From positions 1 through 55,086 of the forward strand of contig CAKSNY010000013.1 in assembly GCA_934476455.1 (NCBI GenBank): a stretch of DNA of 55,086 nt, read 5' to 3'. The first letter of the stretch is position 1, and every line of letters starts with the position of its first letter. The notes beneath the pieces are model-generated. The model did not search any database, had not been told where the DNA came from, and saw only the letters and a program-made list of their open reading frames with translations. The position numbers were made by a program, and so were the translations under genes. The DNA is from an uncultured Clostridia bacterium (lineage in GTDB: Bacteria; Bacillota; Clostridia; UMGS1883). Below, in pieces: positions 24,972 through 33,375 of the stretch.

Positions 24972-27695
24972 TCAATTTGTTGAATATGGGATAGGCTTCA
25001 TAAATCTTTGCGGGTCTTTCACCTGCATACCGTAGTTTCCTTCACGCTTAATAAGCGATTTGTAGCTTGGATCTACAGGTCCGCATGTTTCGGCGCTTCC
25101 AAGCGTATCAAAAAGCGCTCCCTTGGGGTTAAAATTATTATAAAGCTGAATACCGTCTACACCTGCACGGTACGCAAGTGCGGCTTCCTTATTCCAGTCG
25201 GGGGAAGAGCCCTTTTCCTTTGCAAGATAGATATCAAACGTAGCATGAACCTGCACATCATACGGTGAATATTCCTTAACGCTGTCTTCCCAGCTCTGGA
25301 TTGCAACCGTTGTACGGATACCTGACATATCAATAAGACCTTCCTCCATCCATGACTTTATGTCAAGCCCCAATGCCTTACAAAAATCTATTGAATCGGG
25401 AACATAAATCGCCAAAAGTAATGGCTTGTTTCGCTCAATACTTATTTGATCCATCATTGTACGGATGCTACGGATAAGAGATGTCATACGCTCAATCGAT
25501 TCCGGCCACACCTCACCGGATTGGCAAACCTGCTTAAAGAATATCGGATAGCGTGAGAAATCAAGCTGAATACCGTCTATGTCGTAACGAGTTACGGTGT
25601 CCTTTAAGATATTGTATACTTTCTGGCGAACCTGAGGTATACCGTAATCAACCGCAGACCAGTACTGAACACCGTATCTAAGATTCATAACCGCATCATT
25701 CTTGCCGCTCATAAGCCAATCCAAATGCTCTTGTTTCCATGGGTCAAGCTCATTTTCCTGATATGCGGAATCGTGGCAGTCATTCATACGCATACTCCAG
25801 AACACTTCAATGTTATGCTTCTTGCCGAAGTCAATCTTTGTTTCAAGCGAATCCATTTCAGTATCGGCAAGCATATAGCTCCAGTCACGCTTTCTCACCG
25901 TTGTTTCGCCGCTTGAACGGTGGTGATAGCTGTTAAATACACCGTCACAGTACATAATGGTCGTAGCCTGGCTGTCTTCTAAGCCGTCGGTTCTCTTTGA
26001 AAGGAAGTTCTCGTGGGTAATAGGCTCTGTTACGTCGCTTATATCAAAATCCCCGGGATAATTTTTGTATTCAACGTAAGTATCGTTACCGTCATCATTA
26101 TATATAAGTCCGCGTGCCTTATGGCGCATTTGTGTCTGCGCAGCTTCAATTTCCGGTGTAAGCGGCTTTGCATTTTTTAAATACACATCGTCAGAAATGC
26201 CTTCCCTCTGTTCTACTACACTGCCGAGAAGCGTTTTTTTCTGCCCGTTAAGCTTTAATCCGAGGGCAGATACTGTCGCCTGTGCCAGGTCGTCCACCGT
26301 GAAATTACCGTCATAGTTTACGGCAATGCCAACAGAATCCGCTTTTGATTTTGTCTGTTCCCATGTAAAGTCTGTATTGTACTTATAACCCAACGCTTCA
26401 AGAAGGATTTTTGCATACTGCTCTGCATTGATTCTGTCGTTTGGGGCAAATCTTCCGTCATCTACGCCTATCATACCGTATTCGGGATGAGCTTTAATGT
26501 ACGCCATAATATTTTTTGCCCAGTCCGCATCGGATGCGTCAGCAAAATTATCCGAGGCGCTGTACTTTTTTGCTTCTTCCTCCAGTCCGCGAAGTCTGAG
26601 AACCAAAACCGCAGCCTGAATACGCGTAGGAACAGTTTTGATATAGTCCGCAGTTATTCCCGAGCCCTCGCCTATTAACATTCCGAGTCTTTCAAGAATT
26701 TCCTTATCAGTGCCCTTGAAAACTGAATTGTCCCTTGCAGCTTCTTCTGCAGACTTTTTTGCAAAGCGCAAATCCGTTGCGCGGGTACATGAACCGTCTG
26801 TTTCCTTAATAAGCTTAATATATTCGGAATTGTCACCCGCAAAGTTAAATGTTCCAAGTTCAATCCAACCGTTCTCACCCTTGGTTACATCAATAATCTT
26901 TTCGGTAATTTTACCTTCCGCAAAGATTTCGAATTTTGCCGCGGGGTCTTCTTTTTCTGTTGCGGCAGCCTTCATATAATATATGGTAACATTATCCTCC
27001 GCCGCGAGGTTCGGCTTCCATGTAGCCGTTGAACCTTTCTGGAAGCTATACCAGCAAAGCTGTTTACTGGGCATTGCAAGGGAGCTGTCTGTCCAGCTTC
27101 CCGTTTTGGAAAATCCGGGGTCCTGACAGCCTACAATAGCCTCTTTACATTCAGAAACAACCTTTTGTTCATCCGATATGGTTACCAGTTCTGCTTTTTT
27201 GGGCTTTATCTCTTCCTTTCCGTTATTCGGAACAAACTTAACCGCTGATGCCCGCTGAATTTTTTCGTTAGACTGAGTATGAACGGAAAATACCACACCC
27301 TCGCCTGAATCACCCGAAAAGGTATATGTACCGATTCCGAGCCAATCCTTTGGGTTAGCGGTATAGTCCAAAATTACCGCTTCCTCGCCTCCCTTATACT
27401 TTACCAATGCCTCAACTGCATTCGGTGTAGCATAAACCGGGAGGTTGTAAACATATAAATCATATTTGCCCTGCGGAATATTTGCTGCGGAAAAAGACAC
27501 CTTTCCGCTGCCGTAATATGAAGTTTCGCCCGTCGGTCCTTTTACTATTTCAGCCGTGCTTTCCGCCCATGTGCCGTCAAATACACATTCCTCGTCGTGA
27601 ACCGTAATTATAATTTCAGAGGCTGCTGCCCCGGGAATTACAACTATGCTCAAAATCATAATAACCGCAATCATCAATGAGTAAAGTTTTTTCAT
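24972..27695 (-). CDS. SLH protein with two golvesin-C-like modules and a GHL10-like TIM barrel
   Basis: A 907-residue exported protein: signal peptide (1-25), two golvesin-like modules (about 27-155 and 175-312), an SLH region (about 320-490, including DNFADASDADWAKNIMAYIK and FAPNDRINAEQYAKILLEAL) and a TIM-barrel domain (about 520-907). The barrel shows YGVQYWSAVDYGIPQVRQ and DGIQLDFSRYP, the hallmark of the GHL10 (DUF187-like) putative glycosidases, with an Asp at the end of the strand that often carries catalysis. It is the only clear enzyme in the surface set and may cut the polymer outside the cell. Activity and linkage are unknown. Confidence 0.85.
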   Translation of the reverse strand: MKKLYSLMIAVIMILSIVVIPGAAASEIIITVHDEECVFDGTWAESTAEIVKGPTGETSYYGSGKVSFSAANIPQGKYDLYVYNLPVYATPNAVEALVKYKGGEEAVILDYTANPKDWLGIGTYTFSGDSGEGVVFSVHTQSNEKIQRASAVKFVPNNGKEEIKPKKAELVTISDEQKVVSECKEAIVGCQDPGFSKTGSWTDSSLAMPSKQLCWYSFQKGSTATWKPNLAAEDNVTIYYMKAAATEKEDPAAKFEIFAEGKITEKIIDVTKGENGWIELGTFNFAGDNSEYIKLIKETDGSCTRATDLRFAKKSAEEAARDNSVFKGTDKEILERLGMLIGEGSGITADYIKTVPTRIQAAVLVLRLRGLEEEAKKYSASDNFADASDADWAKNIMAYIKAHPEYGMIGVDDGRFAPNDRINAEQYAKILLEALGYKYNTDFTWEQTKSKADSVGIAVNYDGNFTVDDLAQATVSALGLKLNGQKKTLLGSVVEQREGISDDVYLKNAKPLTPEIEAAQTQMRHKARGLIYNDDGNDTYVEYKNYPGDFDISDVTEPITHENFLSKRTDGLEDSQATTIMYCDGVFNSYHHRSSGETTVRKRDWSYMLADTEMDSLETKIDFGKKHNIEVFWSMRMNDCHDSAYQENELDPWKQEHLDWLMSGKNDAVMNLRYGVQYWSAVDYGIPQVRQKVYNILKDTVTRYDIDGIQLDFSRYPIFFKQVCQSGEVWPESIERMTSLIRSIRTMMDQISIERNKPLLLAIYVPDSIDFCKALGLDIKSWMEEGLIDMSGIRTTVAIQSWEDSVKEYSPYDVQVHATFDIYLAKEKGSSPDWNKEAALAYRAGVDGIQLYNNFNPKGALFDTLGSAETCGPVDPSYKSLIKREGNYGMQVKDPQRFMKPIPYSTN

Positions 27696-27712
27696 AGTAC
27701 AACCACCTTTTA

Positions 27713-28495
27713 TTATTTTTTAGGTTTAAGAGTGCAAAATTCCTTATACGATCTTTCAAATTCTCTCAAAATTGCACCTAAGTCGGAGCTGTAATTTATA
27801 AAGCTTGCGCCCATATCCAAATACTTTTGTGCAAGCTCCGGGCTTCCGACAGGTAATCCCCACCACTTGCCGTTCTTTTTTGCAGCGGCGGCAACTTTCT
27901 CGATAGCTTGCTGCATAACAGGACTGTTACTTTCTCCGAAAACGCCTAAACTCGAGCTGAGGTCGGCAGGCCCTACAAAAAAAGCGTCAATGCCCGGTAC
28001 CGCTGCAATCTCATCCAATTCGTCAAGAGCTTCCTTGTCTTCAATCTGTATCATAACGAATGTTTCTCTGTTTGCAAAACCCATTGCCTCCTGATTTCCG
28101 TCATCAAACATATATCTGCTGTCTGCACTTGCAAAATCCATTCCGCGTTTTCCGAGAGGCGGATACTTTGCATTTCTTACAATTTCTCTTGCCTCTTCGG
28201 CACTTTTTACGTGGGGTACCATTATACCCGCAGCACCGTCTTCAAGAGCTCTGAAATAGTCAAGATAGCCTTGCTTTCTGACTCTTACAAGGCAATCTGT
28301 TCCCGAAGCCCTTGCACCCATAATCATATGAAATATCTCCGTCTGACTGACGGGCTTGTGCTCCATATCAAGCCACAGGCAGTCAAAACCTACATAGCCT
28401 GCAAGTTCGGCAACTCTGGAGCCTCCGACGGCAACAGCTGTAGACAATGCCCATTCTCCGTTTCTGATTTTTGCCAACGTTTTGGATTTTCTCAT
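27713..28495 (-). CDS. HpcH/HpaI-family aldolase
   Basis: A 260-residue class II (metal-dependent) aldolase of the HpcH/HpaI/RhmA/GarL family. Metal and substrate motifs include CLWLDMEHKP, MVPHVKSAEEA, MIQIEDKEAL and FFVGPADLSSSLG. These enzymes split 2-keto-3-deoxy sugar acids into pyruvate and an aldehyde; RhmA acts on 2-keto-3-deoxy-rhamnonate. The gene lies 17 nt before the GHL10-like gene and 30 nt after the binding-protein gene, so it is part of the glycan operon. With GH106-like and lactonase-like genes nearby a deoxy-sugar acid substrate is plausible but unproven. Confidence 0.88.
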   Translation of the reverse strand: MRKSKTLAKIRNGEWALSTAVAVGGSRVAELAGYVGFDCLWLDMEHKPVSQTEIFHMIMGARASGTDCLVRVRKQGYLDYFRALEDGAAGIMVPHVKSAEEAREIVRNAKYPPLGKRGMDFASADSRYMFDDGNQEAMGFANRETFVMIQIEDKEALDELDEIAAVPGIDAFFVGPADLSSSLGVFGESNSPVMQQAIEKVAAAAKKNGKWWGLPVGSPELAQKYLDMGASFINYSSDLGAILREFERSYKEFCTLKPKK

Positions 28496-28525
28496 TTTTA
28501 CTCTGTCCTTTCAATTCCCGATAAA

Positions 28526-30043
28526 TTATTTTTCAACCCTTTTGATATACTCATTCATTTCCTTTACGTATTCTTCACCGCCGTTTTCATACCACTTATC
28601 AAGAGCCTTGTCATATGCGGATACATCCTCTTCCCCAAGCAAAATCTTTGTTGTTGTCTTTATAAGATTTGTCTGCTGGTCGATAAATAGCGGCTTTGTT
28701 GCAATACTTGGGGTAAAGCCTCTGTCAAGGCTGAATACGGCATTATCCATACACTCGTTAAGGGCTGCTTTAATATCATCGGTAGACACCAAGGTAGCGT
28801 CGGTAGGCATATAAAAGTCTGTATCCGTGTTTCTCCTTACAACAGACTTACCAAAGCCCTGGTACACATCTGGGACAAATTTTTTCTCACCGTTTTCTGT
28901 CTTATAGCAAACGTTTTCCATTCCGTACATTGTTGTCGGCCATTCTTCATCGGAAAGCATCCAGTCGAGTAAATCCACAATCTTATCGGGATGCTTACTG
29001 TTTACCGTAATGCCGTGAAGTCCGAAGAAACCTGTCCCGTAAGGAGTACCTGCCTTGCTGCTGCCTTCTTCATCGATAATACATGTAACCATACAAATAT
29101 CTGCGTTCTTGTCAATCTTTCGCATTTCTTTAATGTAGCCGTCGATATACGCCGGAAACGCTCTGATTACGCCTACGACGCCCCTTTTAAATCTCTCTGT
29201 AGAGTTGACATATGTTGTAATTGTCGGGGCATCCGGATCTATAAGTCTTTCCTTAAACAGCTTTGCATTAAATTTAAGCGCCTTTTTATATGTATCGTCC
29301 GTTCTGCTGTATTTAGGATCCATATACTTGTATTTTCCGTCTGCTTTCTGCCATCCGAAAAGCTTAAATGTTTCTTCAACTGTAATTGCCATACCCTTTG
29401 CCGCATCATTATATGAGGCTATACCGTATGTATCGTTCTTGCCGTTTCCATCGGGGTCATTATAGGTAAACTTGTATAAAATGTCATAGAATTGGTCAAG
29501 GGAAAGCTTTCTGTCCTTCGGAATTTCTATTCCGAGGTTGCGCAGCCAGTCGGCTCTTATATAAAATCCGTCCTGACGCATCATTGTACTTCTCGGAATA
29601 CCGTAAATATCGTCATCCTGTTTAACCTTCATTGCATCCCACGACTGTTCATACGTGTACTTTTCCAAATTTTTCTTACCTTTGAGATATTGGTTCACCG
29701 GAATAAGTACGCCTCCCTCTGCAGCATCAACAAATTCCGTTCCGTTTGTACGAAAGCATACCAAATCCGGATAATCTCCCGATGTAAGCATTATCTGCAA
29801 TCTTTCTGTATAGCTTGTAGCGGGCGGAGCCTCTATGGACAGCTTTATTCCCCTTTCTTTTTCTATATGCTCAAACCATGCGGGATCCCCTGTTTCATTA
29901 GGTGCAGAATCAGAAAACACTTTAATTTCAACAGCGCCGTTTTCAGAGCTTGTTTTACTTTTGCCGCCGCTGCAGCCTGCAAAAAGCGTTAATCCAACTG
30001 CAAGTGCAATGCAGGAACAACTCATTTTCTTCAACTTTTTCAT
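28526..30043 (-). CDS. ABC-transporter sugar-binding lipoprotein
   Basis: A 505-residue solute-binding lipoprotein of the LipO/family 1 type. The signal peptide ends with lipobox FAGC (Cys24) and is followed by a Ser/Gly-rich linker. The mature protein has the typical features of oligosaccharide receptors that pair with LplB/LplC permeases (SGDYPDLVCF, DPDGNGKNDTYG with a calcium-loop-like DxDGNGxxD). It would capture the oligosaccharide for import. A GGGGGAA ribosome binding site precedes the ATG. No ATPase gene is present, as is usual for these systems, which borrow a shared MsmX-type ATPase. Confidence 0.93.
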   Translation of the reverse strand: MKKLKKMSCSCIALAVGLTLFAGCSGGKSKTSSENGAVEIKVFSDSAPNETGDPAWFEHIEKERGIKLSIEAPPATSYTERLQIMLTSGDYPDLVCFRTNGTEFVDAAEGGVLIPVNQYLKGKKNLEKYTYEQSWDAMKVKQDDDIYGIPRSTMMRQDGFYIRADWLRNLGIEIPKDRKLSLDQFYDILYKFTYNDPDGNGKNDTYGIASYNDAAKGMAITVEETFKLFGWQKADGKYKYMDPKYSRTDDTYKKALKFNAKLFKERLIDPDAPTITTYVNSTERFKRGVVGVIRAFPAYIDGYIKEMRKIDKNADICMVTCIIDEEGSSKAGTPYGTGFFGLHGITVNSKHPDKIVDLLDWMLSDEEWPTTMYGMENVCYKTENGEKKFVPDVYQGFGKSVVRRNTDTDFYMPTDATLVSTDDIKAALNECMDNAVFSLDRGFTPSIATKPLFIDQQTNLIKTTTKILLGEEDVSAYDKALDKWYENGGEEYVKEMNEYIKRVEK

Positions 30044-30098
30044 TAAAATTCCCCCTATTATTTAATATAATGTTTTTATTTAGGCATTGCCGTATGCG

Positions 30099-30959
30099 TT
30101 ACCCCTTAACCGCACCTATCATAACGCCTTTTACAAAGTACTTTTGCAAGAAGGGATAAACAAGCATAATCGGAAGCATTACAACCAAAAGCGACGCGTA
30201 CTTAATGCTTATGGATACAATATAATTTTCCTGCGCAGGGTCGTTGTTACCGTTTTGTACATTGGCAAGAACAATCTCCCGAAGTACAAGCTGAAGCGTC
30301 CATTTGGTACGATCTCTGATATAAAGCATTGCCGTGAAATAGCTGTTCCAATACTGCACCGCAATAAAAAGGCACAGTGTCGCAAGAATGGGCTTGCAAA
30401 GAGGCAATGCAATTTTAAATAAAATGCAAGGTTCCGAAGCACCGTCTATAGACGCCGCCTCCATTAAGCTGTCCGGAAGCGCCTCCAGAAAGTTTTTCAT
30501 AAGAATCATATTGTAAGCGCTGAAAGCTCCGGGAAGAATTACCGCCCATAAGCTGTCAATAAGCCCCAGAGAACGCACGAGATAATAGTTTGGAATCATA
30601 CCGCCCGAAAACATCATCGAAAAAATTACCATATTCATTATAATGCCTCTGCCCTTTAGGTGCAGTCTTGACAAAGGATACGCCATAAGCGTAATAAGTG
30701 TAAGTCCTATTAAAACACCCATTACCGTTACAAATATCGTGTTGCCGTATGAAATGATAACCTGCCCTTCCTTTAATACAAACTTAAATGCAGAAAGTGT
30801 GAATCCTGACGGTAATATCATAAGCGGATTTTTTAAATATTCCGTATATTCACTGAAGGCTACCGCAATAACATTTAAGAAAGGGTACAACATTATTATG
30901 CAGATCAATGTTACAACCGAATATACACAGACATCAAACATTTCAATTTTCTTTTTCAT
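30099..30959 (-). CDS. Carbohydrate ABC permease (LplC/YtcP-like)
   Basis: A 286-residue membrane protein with six hydrophobic helices. The EAA loop that contacts the ATPase is present as MEAASIDGASEPCILFKIALPL. The C-terminus FLQKYFVKGVMIGAVKG is the classic end of LplC/YtcP-type permeases. It starts 11 nt after the LplB-like gene with TAAGGAGG before the ATG. Together they form the channel for the sugar captured by the binding lipoprotein. Confidence 0.95.
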   Translation of the reverse strand: MKKKIEMFDVCVYSVVTLICIIMLYPFLNVIAVAFSEYTEYLKNPLMILPSGFTLSAFKFVLKEGQVIISYGNTIFVTVMGVLIGLTLITLMAYPLSRLHLKGRGIIMNMVIFSMMFSGGMIPNYYLVRSLGLIDSLWAVILPGAFSAYNMILMKNFLEALPDSLMEAASIDGASEPCILFKIALPLCKPILATLCLFIAVQYWNSYFTAMLYIRDRTKWTLQLVLREIVLANVQNGNNDPAQENYIVSISIKYASLLVVMLPIMLVYPFLQKYFVKGVMIGAVKG

Positions 30960-30970
30960 ATTGCACCTCC

Positions 30971-31909
30971 TTAATAAAGGCTCGACTCGCCGAATTTCTT
31001 AGCAAGCTTATTTGATGTTGTAATCATAATAAACCCTACTATTGACTGGAAAATACCCACCGCAGTGGAGTAGCCCAGTCTTCCGCCGATAACACCGATT
31101 CTATATGTATATGTTTCAAAAACATCCGCAACTTCGTACGTCATCGGACTGTAGAGGAGTAATATCTGTTCAAATCCGTTTTTTAAAACACTGCCCATAC
31201 GAAGAATAAGCATAACCATTATTGTGCTCATAATGCCGGGCAGTGTAATCTTAACAAGTCTTTGCAATCTTGTTGCACCGTCTATATAAGCAGCCTCATA
31301 CATTTCCTGGTCAATACCTGCAATCGCCGCAAGATAAATAATGGTGTCCCAACCCGAATTTTTCCATACATCCGAAATAACAATTATACTTCTGAAACAT
31401 TCCGGCTTTTGCAAAAAAGGAATAGGCTTTATACCGAAAAAACCTATTATATAATTGATAATTCCCTCGGTAGGTGATAAAAACTGGGTAATCATACCTG
31501 CCAGAACAACCCATGAAATAAAGTATGGCAAATAAAGAATTGTCTGTGCGCTCTTTTTAAAGGTCTGTCCCTTGATTTCATTGAGGAACAAGGCTAATAC
31601 AATCGGTACGGGAAAGCACCAAACAAGTCTGTAAAAGCTGAGTAAAATCGAGTTTCTCAGTATCTGATAAAATTCCTGCGATTGAAACAAATATCTGAAG
31701 TTTTCAAATCCTATCCACTCGCTCCCGATAATACCCTTCAAGATATTAAAATCCTTAAACGCTATCACCGTGCCGAACATTGGTATATAATTAAATATCA
31801 ACAGATACAGAAGGGGCGGTACCAACATTATGTACAGCCACTTGTCTTTCCCCGGTCGGCATTTGTCTGTACTTGTTTTTTTACGTGTACCGCTAACTGT
31901 CGTTTTCAT
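30971..31909 (-). CDS. Carbohydrate ABC permease (LplB-like)
   Basis: A 312-residue membrane protein with six helices and the EAA loop YEAAYIDGATRLQRLVKITL. The ATG at 31909 (MKTTVSGTRK) is chosen because TTGGAGAG lies 6 nt upstream; the frame is open for 21 more codons. A charged N-terminal tail precedes LYIMLVPPLLYLLIFNYIPM, the usual first helix. It is the first gene of the long co-directional series that runs to the GH2 gene. The 186-nt gap upstream should hold the operon promoter but no consensus promoter was recognised, as expected for an activator-dependent one. Confidence 0.94.
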   Translation of the reverse strand: MKTTVSGTRKKTSTDKCRPGKDKWLYIMLVPPLLYLLIFNYIPMFGTVIAFKDFNILKGIIGSEWIGFENFRYLFQSQEFYQILRNSILLSFYRLVWCFPVPIVLALFLNEIKGQTFKKSAQTILYLPYFISWVVLAGMITQFLSPTEGIINYIIGFFGIKPIPFLQKPECFRSIIVISDVWKNSGWDTIIYLAAIAGIDQEMYEAAYIDGATRLQRLVKITLPGIMSTIMVMLILRMGSVLKNGFEQILLLYSPMTYEVADVFETYTYRIGVIGGRLGYSTAVGIFQSIVGFIMITTSNKLAKKFGESSLY

Positions 31910-32095
31910 ATATCTCTCCAATCTGTCGCAACAATGCAACCTTCTCCTATTTAAATACATAACTTCTATCATTTGGTACCTTACATATATTTTAACACTC
32001 CTGTTATTTTAAAAAAACCCACAAAGTTTACCACTTTAGTATAAAATTTTGCTTTTCATCACGGTTTCAATACTGTGAATAAGGTAGATCCACTG

Positions 32096-33211
32096 TTAAA
32101 AGTTATACAAAACATCTTTTAAAACCGGATAAATCCTGTCTGCCATATATCTGAAACCTACATCGGATGGGTGTACACTGTCAACAAGCGAATCCTGGGC
32201 ATTCCTGTCCCCAAGAAGTGATTCTCCGTCAATAAAGTATAAATTTTTGTCACCGTTTCTTATTCCTTTTATATATGATTCCATTATAATTACTCTTGAA
32301 ATCTGCATCGGCTTTTCCCATGTTACCACCCTCGTGGGTGCCTTAAGCGGCGCCGACATCATTATAACTGGCAAATCCGGATTTTTTCTTCTGATTGTTT
32401 CATAAAATGAATAATGCGTATCCGCAAGTTCTTTTTCACTTCTTGCGTTGTAGTCATAATCAAGCACAAATGCACTCATATTCAGGTTTGAGATGTACCT
32501 TGCTATTGCATTATCCCCGTACGCATTGCCCGAAAAACCCAGATTGATAAAGTCAAAGTCAAGCTCCCGCGATAAAATTGAGCTGTAACAGTTCCCCGGT
32601 CTTGAGCTGCAAGCGCCCTGTGTTATTGAAGAGCCGTAAAACACAACAGGTTTATCCACCGTATATTTATCGGGTTCAATCACTTCCGCCTTATCACTGA
32701 CCCCTATAAACAGAGAATCAACAGACGTATAGAGAGGAAAATTTATTATAATATCTCTCATAATTCCTTCATCCTTTTTAGAGAACTTGTGTACTCCTTC
32801 AAAAGTCGATCCATCCTCGTTTAAATGAGGTACAAAGCAACTGTTGTATGCAAGGGGAAGCTTACATCCCGAGGGCCTTGAAAACATATCAAATCCCATA
32901 ACTCCTGTAGACGACATATGCACAAGAGGCACCGGGTCATTAAGCTTTGCCGATATAGCCACATACGGAGAGTTTGTCTTAAAACGCACCCTTCCCCCTG
33001 CCGTACACTTTGAAAGCTCCTTTAATCTTTCCAAAACATTCTGTCCGCCGTCAATTTCTTTCGGAAGCCGTAAAAATCCGTTTAGCTCATAAGGCTTACA
33101 GAATCCGTGAAGTGAAAACGGATTTTCAAAGCAGCTCTTAAAAACAACATCGGGAAGGTCGTTTCGCTCATTTCTAAAATTTCGGTCAATTTCTTCTATC
33201 TTGTTTTTCAT
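32096..33211 (-). CDS. SGNH/GDSL-family hydrolase, possible carbohydrate esterase
   Basis: A 371-residue protein. A beta-rich N-terminal domain (about 1-185) precedes an SGNH hydrolase domain. Block I is VVFYGSSITQG with the nucleophile Ser, block II has NLGFSGNAYG, and block V is VDSVHPSDVG with the catalytic Asp and His. This two-domain form is common among carbohydrate esterases (CE-like, DUF4886 or SGNH_hydro_3 types) that remove acetyl groups. No signal peptide with the chosen start, the ATG at 33211 behind AAGGAG; two upstream ATGs lie within or before that site. It is upstream of and co-directional with the ABC genes, with a 186-nt gap. Confidence 0.85.
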   Translation of the reverse strand: MKNKIEEIDRNFRNERNDLPDVVFKSCFENPFSLHGFCKPYELNGFLRLPKEIDGGQNVLERLKELSKCTAGGRVRFKTNSPYVAISAKLNDPVPLVHMSSTGVMGFDMFSRPSGCKLPLAYNSCFVPHLNEDGSTFEGVHKFSKKDEGIMRDIIINFPLYTSVDSLFIGVSDKAEVIEPDKYTVDKPVVFYGSSITQGACSSRPGNCYSSILSRELDFDFINLGFSGNAYGDNAIARYISNLNMSAFVLDYDYNARSEKELADTHYSFYETIRRKNPDLPVIMMSAPLKAPTRVVTWEKPMQISRVIIMESYIKGIRNGDKNLYFIDGESLLGDRNAQDSLVDSVHPSDVGFRYMADRIYPVLKDVLYNF

Positions 33212-33263
33212 TGAATAATTCTCCTTCATAAATTTGTACTTTATTTGGTTTTCAAAAAAACTC

Positions 33264-33292
33264 TTGTGCAAACAAAATCTATTTGATATAAT
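33264..33292 (+). promoter_or_regulatory. Candidate promoter of the FAD oxidoreductase gene
   Basis: TTGTGC (33264-33269) and TATAAT (33287-33292) with a 17-nt spacer. It is 84 nt before the ATG at 33376. Confidence 0.55.
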
Positions 33293-33334
33293 GACATTTG
33301 TCGGAAGTCCGGGGGATGCGTTTATCATTTTATG

Positions 33335-33354
33335 TACCGATTGTTTAATTGGTA
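33335..33354. promoter_or_regulatory. Possible operator in the FAD oxidoreductase leader
   Basis: An imperfect palindrome of 8-nt arms (TACCGATT / AATTGGTA, one mismatch) around GTTT, about 40 nt downstream of the candidate -10 box. No cognate regulator can be named. Confidence 0.3.
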
Positions 33355-33375
33355 TCGCAGAAAGGATCTGAAAAA

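Noticed and set aside
28905..28922. GCAAACGTTTTCC inside the solute-binding-protein gene as a third LacI operator
   Set aside because: Only one half matches the operator, it lies within coding sequence and far from any promoter.
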